Assembly: GCA_012064415.1 (NCBI GenBank)
Contig: SSNU01000007.1
Location: forward strand, 35,606-99,605
From: Gyrodactylus bullatarudis
Lineage: Eukaryota > Platyhelminthes > Monogenea > Gyrodactylidea > Gyrodactylidae
Length of the DNA stretch: 64,000 nucleotides
Direction: 5' to 3'
Positions 23,612 to 35,600 of the stretch are shown in pieces; the stretch's first letter is position 1; the number at the start of each line of letters is the position of its first letter. Below the pieces are notes generated by a model. The model was not told where the DNA came from, ran no database searches, and worked only from the letters and a program-made list of their open reading frames with translations. Both the position numbers and the translations under genes were made by a program.

Positions 23612-26600
23612 ATGCAGACATTGCCCAATTTTCGTCGATCTCAAAAATCTCAAAATGGAAACTATCAACTACAGACGTCGGTGCATGAAAATTCAGGTTA
23701 TGCAGAGACAAGTTATCCGATTAATCAGGAGTCATTACTCCTCTCACAGACCGATAGGCAAACATTGGCGAATGCAACAAAAATGGGCACAATGCCAAGG
23801 AATACCAAGGTTTCTTCACCTCGGCCTGCATCCGCTGCACCATCAGAAAAGATTTACCAAAAGCCAAAGACTATATTTGATTCTGTAGACAGCCTCAATG
23901 AGCCATGGTATCGGACAACAGCGATAAAATCTTTGAAAAATAACAAAGAGTTGAACAAAAAATTTGAAGATTTCGAAAGACGGCGTCTGATCGATGAAAG
24001 GAAGAAGAATTTCTATGAAACTGATGAGGAAGGCGATAATGAAAATGAATTTATCGAAGATCCAATCAGAGACGAAAAGGTTTATCGTGAACAAGAACGG
24101 AACCTGGTACATCGGCGAAATCAGAGAATGAAAAAGACGTATTCCACAAGAAGTGGTTGCTTCACTGAAGATCAAATTTCTGATTACAAGTGAGCATTGT
24201 TTGGCTTTAAAGAGGCATTTTTAGACAGTGTATTTCTATTTGGTTTTTTACACGTTGATAAGTTAGGTGAAGTAAAGTTTTGAGCGACAAATTGGCTAGA
24301 CGTATTGAATAAATGAATGAGATTCGATATTTAGGAAAAATGCCCGATAGAAGAAAATCAATAGCCTTTGCAACTAAACTAATAGAGGTAGCTAAATATT
24401 TCATCGATTAGATTTTTCTTTTCTTCAACTATACGGCCAGATGTAGGAGATAAACTTTAGTCAAAGTGAACAATTTAGGATCAAAGAATATTTTACTTTT
24501 TCTTAGTTAAATCTATTTTTATTAGTTTTTTGGGAATCTATTCAGCATGGTTACTCTAAAACGTAGAAATTAACAAAAAGACACAGATGCATCATAAACC
24601 GGGGTTTCAGGTTTATCGACTGAATTAACCTCTCGTTGACGTATTCTGACTTTTTAGAAGTGTATAACTTGAAAGACTGCCAAGATTGAATAGACGTTCA
24701 AAACACTGCTAAAGTAACATGCTTTTTGAAAAGAACAGAACTTCTTAAACTGTCAACGTATAGCTGTATAACTGACCTTAAGAACTTATCAACATACATT
24801 TATTTTCTACATGGGTTCTAAAGTATTCTTTTTCATGATGGGAAACATTATGCCTCGTATTTTTCCATTCCATTTATGTAATTCACTAATTACTATTATT
24901 TATCAACAAAAGAATAATCAAAGAAAAAAGTGACATTTAAATACGTTATCTCATTCTATCTCGTACCTTTATCTACAGGGGGAAGGAAATCAGTACTGGG
25001 AATCAAGCAGTAGGTGTGACATATCTGATCTGCTCAAACTCAATTCTGATTGAGTTAATTTTCTCTACTCTCTTTCTCTACTGATGCAATAAATTATGAT
25101 TTTTTGAATTGTGAGCTAAATTCCCATTTTTCCAACTTGGGGTTTTTTTTAATGAAATGTATTAGAAACCAAATTTGCTAAATGTGGTCTAAGTGTAATA
25201 CTTTGGTTTAGTGAAATATTGATTTATTTCAAAAGAAAAATAATGTTCAAGTTATGAGCCAGGTAATTCACTAGGGAGCTTTTTGACGTAACGCCTTTTC
25301 TCTTCCTATTAAATTGATCTTCATTCTCCGCTGCCGTTCAAAATATCATTTCTTTGGTTGGCAATAAAAAAATAATAACTAGGAAAATAGATTTTTAGTG
25401 TCAGCGTCGAATCTAAGGCTAAGACCATTTCTAGAATAGCTCAATATAATGTTATTGTATGATACGCAATGTATATTAGGCTAGAGTGAAATTTTTATTT
25501 TTCTGAATAGCTCACGAGAGGACTTACTTTTCTGATAGAATTTAGCACTCAGATCATGTTTTGCATATTTTAACCCTATCGATGCCATAGCTAAACGAAG
25601 AAAGTTTCAGGCTTAATTCTCTCATAGAATTACTTAAAATCCGATGATAAAAAACATTTAGGACAAAATTTTATGAAATTTTTTTCATCAGAGTCTGATT
25701 TAATGGCATACATATGCCTGGGTCGCAAAAATATGGCATGATAGCAAACTTAGATAGTTTGTGATTTACTATCACAAACTATTATGAAAAAATCTTTCAA
25801 AATCATTTGAAAAAGTCAGTTTGAAAGGGTTAAATCGTGAGAATCATTGTCCATTTTTTTTCATAATATCCCACGGACATGATAAAAATACGAAATTTAA
25901 CTATTTTTGAACGGTGAAATTTGAGAAACTCATAGAATGGCCAGGAAATCCAGGATTTTAGTGATTACGTAGTAAAATTTCATTGAAAATTGAGCGGCGA
26001 TTTGAAAAATTCTGGATTTTTGAAACTGACACTTGCTTCAATAAAAAATAATGCTTAGAATTGATATTAAAATAGAAATAAAAGATATATTAACACCAAA
26101 TGTACATTTCTTGAGGGATCATCAGTGGTATCACTTTAAAAATGATAAGAGTCAAATAATTGAATGAAAATAATAATTTACAAATCATGAAAGAAATAGT
26201 AAAAGTTTAAGAATTAAGAATAAATGCAAGCTGAAAAAACATCAAAGTTCTATCAGAAAAGTCGAGGTTAAAAATGTATATTAACAAATTCAGTATGAAA
26301 TCGTAGGAGAAAAGTTAAGTCTTATCTTCAATAAAGATTCAATCCAAAACTTATACAAGGTTCTTAAATTGACTCTTTCAAAGTTTCTCAGATTTCGTAA
26401 AGTTTTAGTATTTTAAAGGACATGTATTTTTGAAAAGACTGTTAAGCAATATCTAGTTTGACTTTCCTCCAGTAGAGAAATTATTGCATTTCTAAACTTC
26501 ATTTTTATAGCTTCAAAATTTCAAGCAATACAAATTTTATGTTTTTCTTGTAAAATTTATTTATGCCAAGTGTGTGTAGCACTGGATAGTTATTTGATCG

Positions 26601-29600
26601 ATACGTATTCCTTCTGTAGATAAGAATGCAACTAAATTTGATGTAACTGTATTCAATTATAGAGCTTGCTTTCGCAAGAAATCGCATCTTCTTTCCAAAA
26701 GTAGAATTTGCTCCCTGGAATTGATTGCATTTCATTTACATCGATTAACGTCTTAAAGAAGTTCTTAGACAATCAAAAATTACTTTTTCATATTCCTTGT
26801 TGTGTCACCAAATATTGAAAGAGAATGATTTGTACTTAAATGGCATGAATCATACTGATGAGTATGCCCGAAATAGAGGCCTATTTTGAGGAATAACTGA
26901 TCCCATCTTCTTTCTTTATTCAAAATCGAATTCTTTTAGATTCTTGCTTTGCCCTTCTGATTTGAAAATTCAAATTTAAGGAATAGTACGTATCAATTCT
27001 TGAATTGAGCCCTTTTAGATATTGAAGTTCTTGGTTAATTCTAGTCAAAACCTATGCTCTGAATTTCCCCTCCTACCTACTCAAAATCAGCAAGATTAAT
27101 CTTCTAGTTGAGTAAAGAATACATAACAAGTACACAGTAACCTGGTTGCAAAATATAATGCCTGTTCACGATCACATGGAGCAATGAAAGCTTAGTATGC
27201 GATTACTAAACATCATATCAAGAAAGAAACCATAAATTGTCAGGCATAGATCTTCTCTTGGTATGAATATTTCTTGCTATAAACTTGTCTCCCCTTTCTA
27301 GTCCAGATAGACCAGGCTACAACAAGGTACATTTCAGATAGCCACTGTAGCCACAAGCACCTCAGTAGCAGTCAAAGACTCTGATATCATCGATGGAATG
27401 ACAGGTGATCCTGTTCCAAGTTGTAAATCTAAAATCTAATTTTAGCATATTCCTCAAACTATTCAAGAAAACAGCATAGATGTATGGGTTAAAGAAAAAT
27501 TTCTTATCAACCTATGTAAACTCAATCTACACTTAGTTAATATGAAGATAAAAAATTTTCATTTTTCTCATCAAAAATTCGAATTTGATCAAGATTTTTT
27601 GGAATCTGGATCATAAGACCCATTTTCCCGATATGGAGAAAAAAAATTTGGAAAAAATCAATTCTTTTGAAAATTATGACAAATTTTAAATCTTGAGGTA
27701 GCACGAAAATCCCATTTTTTGGACTCTGAGTTAACAATTTTTGTTGATTTCAAAGTGAGAGAGTGATCAAAACTTGATTTTTAGGATCACGACTAGACAA
27801 AGAAATCAAATATGCTGAATCTTATTTCAAAAATCACCCCTTAATCGATCACCACCTGAAAATCAATGAAATTTTGTTGATTCGAAATCTCTGAAAAATG
27901 ACGAATTCATCAAAAGTTTTATGATGATAATCGGTTTTCTTGTCTTATTGTGATCCTAAAAATCAACTTTTGATCATTCTCTAATTTTGAAATCAACAAA
28001 ATTTTCACTTTAAACTTCAAAAAATGGGAATTTGGTCCTACTTCAAGATTTCAAATTTGCCATAATTTCCTTAAAAGTTGTTTTTTTTTCAATTTTTTCT
28101 CGCTATCTTAAAAGTGGGCCTCATGATCTCGATCAAATTCGATTTTTGATGAAAAAAATGAGAATTTTTAAAAAAACATAAATTCTCATCTTCATATTAA
28201 CAAGCTTTATATGTTCAGGAAATCTATTCCTATAATCTTCAACTACCTTGGCGTATGTGGGCTCTTTCACTTTTCTCTCCATTTTTGCTATTTATTGGAG
28301 AATTTTGGTGTTTTTTCAGCTTGCATTTATTCTTAATTCTTAAACTTTTACTATTTCTTTCATAATTAGTAAATTATTATTTTCATTCAATTATTTAACT
28401 TTTATCATTATCAAAGAGACGCTACTGATGAACCTTTAAGAAATGTACATTTGGTGTTAATATATCTTTACTTCTATTTTAATATGATTTTAAGTGGATT
28501 TTCGGACGTATTTGAGAATTTACGTGAATTATTCAATCAGAAAAATTTATTGGAGAGTCTTATTGTTTTTTAGCTAATATTTATTCTAATTTTCTTCATC
28601 TTTTACTATTTCTTTCCAAATCTTGAATGAATTCTTAACTTGTATCAATTTTATAAATATTTACCACTGATGCTGCTTTGAGAAATGTACATTTGGCTTT
28701 ATTATTCTAATTTCGATCCAGCTCTTCTCGTCAAGTAGATCGTGATAGCAATTAGGAGAGAGATGAATATCATTCTCTTTAATATCATCATTATTATTTT
28801 CCTAGTTTTTTGTTGCTGCTCTTGGTGTATAATCCATCAATCATATCATACAAAATCTAGTTACAAAACTATAAAGTATGGTTTATCACAACATTACAAA
28901 TTCCCATTGTATTACCATCATCAAAATATACTATACTCTTGATAGAGACGAATAATCTGAGATTTATATGCTGCATGCAACTTGGGACACATTTTTCCCC
29001 TACAGAGAGAAATAACGATATGTATTTCCTTTTTCTTTACTTCTTTATCCTACACGGAGTTGTAATGAATGCTAAAAGTACATTTTGTTTTCCTTGCAAA
29101 AAACACTCTTTTTGACCTGACTCTAAACATCCAAGTTATTCAAAACAATATTGGTCGTTGTGAAATATTTTGTTTGTGTTGAAAGAAATATTCAAATTAA
29201 AGATCCTAAAACATGTCTAAAGAAATTTGAAACCTTCTTTTTCTTTGCAAGAACCATCTCTAAGGGATCTTCCTTGGATCTATATATCGTTCTTCAAGCT
29301 TCAATAATAATAATTATTATTATTATAGATAAATGTGTGTTTTTCTAACTACATCAAATAAAGTTCTATGTAGGTGACCTCTTGTCAGTCACAACTGGAA
29401 TTGAGAAGCGTTCATAAGGCATCTTGATCTTCTCAATGAGACTTTTGATAGCTTGGTCCTTCACTTTGGTAGAATGACTTTGTCCTGTATTGAAACAAAA
29501 ATCTCTATAGACATCTCCCTTTGTGGCGAACTTGACTCCATCATAGTTAATGGGCATCATGAGATCAGCGTTAAGTTTTTGGAAACTCATTGTTATTTTG

Positions 29601-32600
29601 AATAAAAGTGTTGATCAAAACAAATCCTATGAGTATTAACATTATTGAAGAATCTGATAGGAAATTATTATGAGAATTATAAAACCATTTATAGACAACA
29701 TTTAGTTATATAATGGCATAAATTTTATGTATGCTTTAATAAAAACGTTCTTTATTTCGAAGTTGTAAAAAACTTTGATGTTGAATCGGAGGTCTAAAAC
29801 TTAGAGTAAGATATATATTATGTGGTATCATTAGAATCGTCTTTTCATAAAGATTTTATATATGACTCACGAAATGTACATTTCTCAAAGGTTCATCAGT
29901 TAGCGTCTCTTTGATAAGGATAAAAGTTAAAAGATGAATGAAAATAATAATTTACAAATAATGAAAGAAATAGTAAAAGTTGAAGAAAATTAGAATAAAT
30001 GTAAGCTGAAAAAACACCAAAATTCTCCAATAAATAGCAAAAATGGAGAGAAAAGTGAAAAAGCTTACATAGGCCAAGGTAGTTGAAGGTTATAGGAATA
30101 ATTCTTTTGAACACACAAGTCTGGCTTATATAAATTTATGAAGAATTTCTCCTTCATCCAAACGTCTGTACTGTCATCACTCGGGTTTTTATATATCCTT
30201 TTTTTTACTTTTCCAAATGCGAATCATGAAATAAAATTCATGAGCTAAAATTTTCATTCAAGCCTAATGGTCCAAACAATCAACAAATATTTTAAATAAG
30301 CCTCAAAGATTTTTCTGCTTGATTTACAAAACTTTAGCGTCCAAAAGATATCAATATCTCTGTAGGGGCACTCAATTTCCCTTTTAACGATTGCCAGACC
30401 GTTTGACTCAACCGATTCGCATTGATTATTTAACTTTGATTGAATTCTGTCTTGTTAAAACTGGTTCTTACATAGTTTATCAAAATTTGCTTATAAACAA
30501 ATCTTTTTTTGTAGATCTGATGAAATTTATCGGAATAAATCATCTTGTCGTTCAAATGCGGCCTCTTTTTGCATCACCCTGTTTATAATTTTGGATATTC
30601 TCATTGTTATTGGATTGAATATCTTTGGATTTTTGCTCAAGTAAGTTTTTTACCTCCTTCCCCCCCTACTGATATTTCAATGTAACGATTCAAAATTATA
30701 GATGCTCCCCTGATGGATGGTTATATCAGTCGGATATTGCAAACGGCGTCTGTCGATATGTGTAAGTTAATCAATACCTTGTCTAATTTTGATCTGAGCT
30801 TGATATCAATTTAGAAAATTGGAAGAAGATATATTAAAACCAAATGTACATTTCTTAAAGCATCATAAGTGGTAATACTTTAAAAATGATACAAGTTCAT
30901 TCAAGATAATAATTTACAAATCATGAAAGAAATAGTAATCAACTTTATTCATTAATAGACTTTAGAGGTTGTTATTTCAAATAGTGAAGGAGTAGTCTTG
31001 AACAATGAAAACATGTTTCTTTCATATCCAAGTTTTTGAATCTCTCAAAATTAACAAATTCATTAAATGCGATACTTAAATTTCTAGATTGTAATTTCAC
31101 ATAAGAAAATTGCCAAGAAAATGGAAAGATAGATGAAGTAGACTGTTCTGGGAATTGGAACGCTCCTTCTTCTTTATGAAAATATAGGAGGAAAATTGAG
31201 AGAATTCGATTATACAGTAATATGCAAAGAATTCCCAATAACTAATCAATTTCTCTATGTATAAAAATGTACTTTTCGCTTACCAAGATATTAGGCTAGG
31301 ATTTGTTCACTCTATAATGCATTTTTCAAGTGAGAAAATTTCTTTTTTTTTCAAGAAAGCATAGTTATGAGCCTTAAATTGATTAGGGGATTTTATCTGT
31401 TATTGAACTGTGCAAGAGTCTGATGAGATCCGGTGGAATGCAAGCTTTTTCGCTAAATATTCACTTGTATGAGTTCTTCATTGGAACCAGAAATTAACTA
31501 GGTTCAGCCAGTTAAGATTCTCTATCAAACCATTATAGTTTTACGAAAACTAGAGCAATTTAAACAATTGACCTACTAGCCAAGTGTGGTCACTGGTAAT
31601 TACTATATCCATGTGATCTCTAACTTGATGGAGATTGTCTTCTCACACCTAGATGTTAGAAGTTGATTCGGATAAGCAAGTGTCAATTCCATAAGAGAGT
31701 CGAATAATATTCAACTCACGGTGGCAGATGTAGACGCGTTTCGTGCTTATTAGGACTCGTCAGTACACCATAGCTTTTTTTGTAAATAAGCACCATATGG
31801 AAATTACAGTGTTTTTAGACAATTAACCTACTAGCAAAGTGTGGTCACTGATAATTAATATATTATATATAGAGCAATTTAAATTTTTTTTAAATAGGAA
31901 TAATGCGAATATTTCTATGAAATAGTCAAGTAAACCTTAGTCACATGAAGATGAGAATTTACTTTTTTTATAAAAAACTCAATATTTTTCTACGGAAAAT
32001 CAGGAAAAAAATTATTTTTCGAATTCCATAATGAAATAAGCCAATAAGTTGGGAAAAGTTTTAAAAATTTCCGAAAAAATTCAATCTGACGTCAAAATTA
32101 GGCCGTTTTTGCAATTTCGAAAATGCATCAAATTTCCACTTTTTCAACTTTGGAGTCAAAGATTTAATCAATTTTAAAGATTTGAAGCGGTTAAATGCAT
32201 ATATTCGAGACCAACATTAGACAAAGAATTCGAATTGAGCCGTGGAGGTAGAAAGGAATCTATTGTTTCACAAGAAAAAGTTAAATATTTAAATTTTGGA
32301 TCATTCGTTTTTTGTTGCTCTCGAATATATGCATTTAACCGCTTCAAATCTTTGAAATCGATTGAAAATTTTGTGTTCGAAAGTTGAAAAAGTGGAAATT
32401 TGGTGCATTTTCGAAAAACGGTCTAATTTCGGTCAGATTGAATATCTTCGGAAATTTTAAAAATTTTCCCAACTTGTTGGTTTATTTAATTATTGAATTC
32501 GAAAAATTAATTTTTTCCTAACTTTCCGGAGAAAAATACTGAGTTTTTATAATTAAAGTAAATTCTCATCTTCATGTCAATTAAGTTTATACTTTATTAC

Positions 32601-35600
32601 GTTCAAAAATATCTATTCTTGTTTTAACAGTTAATGCCAACCTTCTTCCAGTAATTTTGCTATTCTTGCAAGTTTCTATCGAGTCTTTTTTCTCAGTGAG
32701 AACCTATCCTATGATGTTTCTGTGTGATTTTTAGCATTAAATACAAGTTTGAAAATAACAAGGCCATTCTAAGATAATAAACTAGAATTCTTATCGTAAT
32801 CAAGATACACAAAACATATTGGCAATTATTTTGTTGGGTTTATGAAGGAGAGAAATAAGTGATAGAAACACTTGTTTATTCATTGAATTCAAGAAAAAAT
32901 ACCCATTGAAAAAATAAAAATATTCTTGACATGCATTCAGTTTGGCAAAAGTATCTCTCAAGATTTTTTTCTTGAAGGAAAAAAAACAAACATTGTATTA
33001 GATCAATCAAGTTTCTTCTTCGTAAAAATGTACCTACAGAAATTCCTCCGTGTTCATTTTGCTGGCTAAAGATGAAAGAATAAAGTAATTTTGAATTAGA
33101 CATATCTATTGGACAAGTTTTAAAATGTGGACTCAAGCGAGAAATTTAAAATATATCCTAAAAGTATTCAAAAAATTAAAACTTTTGTCAGTTGATATAA
33201 ACCAGTTCTTATAAGAGATGTACCCAACCAATTTTGTAACAAGACTGTCTTCTAACTAATTGATTTACAATGCTTCAACATTTTACAAAAAGTTTCTAAA
33301 TATGACAGCAAACTGCTATTGTTTATAAAAAGTATGTTTTTACCTATAAAATAGAATAAGCTTAAGGACAAGCATTAATAAAAAAATACATAGGTCATTA
33401 CTATATGTTATCCACCATAAATTTTCTAGTCGATTTACATTTGTAAAGAAATAGAATTTTTTTTCTAACTGTAATACAATAGTACACCAACTATACTTAT
33501 AAAGATTATCTACAATTATTTCGTTCTTGGTGCTTAGGTCCAAATCCCAGAATGTGGCATACTAACGTGTCCAAATAAGGCGCGTATATGTCTACCAAAG
33601 ATGTATACTACATACATTGTATAGTCTGAGAGTTTCTTTCGTACCAGTTACAGTGGGATCCATTAGTAAGCTGTAACATTTATCGACATGGGCTTACCAA
33701 ATACGACGAACCTGTGGAATATATCATCTAAGCACCTAGAACGAAATAATTTGTGATAAAAAATTCAAACAGGTATTTTTGTGTGGGGACTACAAACTCT
33801 TTTACTTTGTTGGTTTGTAACTTGATCTAATGCATAAAGAGACTATTTACAAAGATTTATGATTGAATAAATCATTAATTTTATCTGGACCCTTGCTCAA
33901 CTATTACAGTCTTGATAAAAGCTGAGAAAATGGAATGTTTATAGTTAAGACTAAAGTAGTCGAGGCACTTCTATTATTCTAAATTCTCGATTTATTTTTA
34001 AATTAGCACTGTTAGATGTACAAGAAAATTATCTATCAAATGATAACTGAATGAATTTCTCTATCGTCGAAAATGAAAACGAAAAAATGTGGTTCACTTT
34101 TAATTAACCTAAAAATTCTCCTTTCTTCTCAGTTATTTCAAAACTTTTTATAGAGGGTTTTACATCATTTTCAGTAAATTCGGATAAATAAACTTTTTTT
34201 AAATTTCACACTTAAGTTCATCGATGTTTTGAAATTTCGTCCGATTCCCATAATCTCTCTGAGATAAAAGTCCTCAAAGGTTTTCTATAGGATTAAGGTT
34301 CAGACTTCTGTGTGTTCTGATATGTTGTTCTGTTTTTACATTGTTTTGACTGGTTCTTGAATTCAAGATCGATTTTACCTGATTACAGTTCATAAATTTT
34401 TCAGATACAAGTTTTCTAATCTAACCCCTGTGCGAATTCGTGATTCTTGATCTTCGACCTGGTTGCTTGAAGTCTTTCTTGTAGGTACGACTGTTAAGAA
34501 GTCTGTTAATGGTTGAGGCTGAAAATTCGAATATTCTTGAAATTTCTCTATTTTAAATTCCGGTATTTTTCAGAGTTTTAAATGTCTCGAGCTCTTGATC
34601 TGTGAAAGGACAATTATGATGAAGCATTCAGTCGGTTGTGAAATTTTCTTACCGTTAATTCTAAAATGATGCATGAAAATTATAAATATCATTTAACATT
34701 TGTTGTTTCAAGTAAATAATGACCAATATAGCAGAAATAAAAAGTGAACCACATATTTTTTCGTTTTCATTTTCGATGATAGAGAAATTCATTCAGTTAT
34801 CATTTGATAGATAATTTTCTTGTACATCTAACAGTGCTAATTTAAAAATAATATTGTTGAAAATAAATCGAGAATTTAGAATAATATACATTTTTTACCG
34901 CAGACTTTAGATTCTATTTTATCAATAGATTTTATTAAAGTATGTCCTGAAAATGATTCTGAAGCGATTAGTTTAGTAATACCTAAAAATCGGGGTAGAC
35001 CAAATGAGTTCATTCAAAAAAACAAGACTCAGAGAATATCTAAAATACTTTCCTTAAGATTCTGTTTTGTACCAATGTAAAAATCATCTAATGAGCTCAA
35101 TATAACTTCTCATCCAAGTTTTTTCAGATAAAATTCCTAACCTATAACTTGTCATATCGAAAACTCTAATATATGCGGTGCCCTTTTCTAGTGGAGATTT
35201 CTCAGGAAATCTTTTCCAATAATTATTTATAAATAATAAGCTGTCTCAAATACATTGTAGGATAAATCATGACTACTATATTGAGATTATCACTAAAGAT
35301 TTATATCTATAATCTCTGTAAAGAAAAGTTTTATCGATTTTCTTACTTTCTTCCACTCTCATCTCCAACAGAATTAGAGACTTGAATCTTGATGATTTTG
35401 AGAAGATGTACTTTTGTGGAATATTTTGTACTCTGAGGTAAAATAGAATACTTCCGTATTGTTCATACTCACTTCAAGTTTCTCTGATTTTTCTCTTTGT
35501 TGAACAGAAATTCTGTATTTTCTCTTATCCTTTTGAATTTATTAATGGGAAATATCTTACCCAAATTCTATCGTTGATTGTAAAAAAAACAAAGTTTCTT

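Noticed and set aside
26067..28530. A single 2.4-kb transposon with repeat A as terminal inverted repeats around a foldback
   Set aside because: The uninterrupted repeat D copy at 13729 shows that the left A block inserted alone, with D resuming at 26247. The inverted A copy at 28200-28530 is therefore independent.
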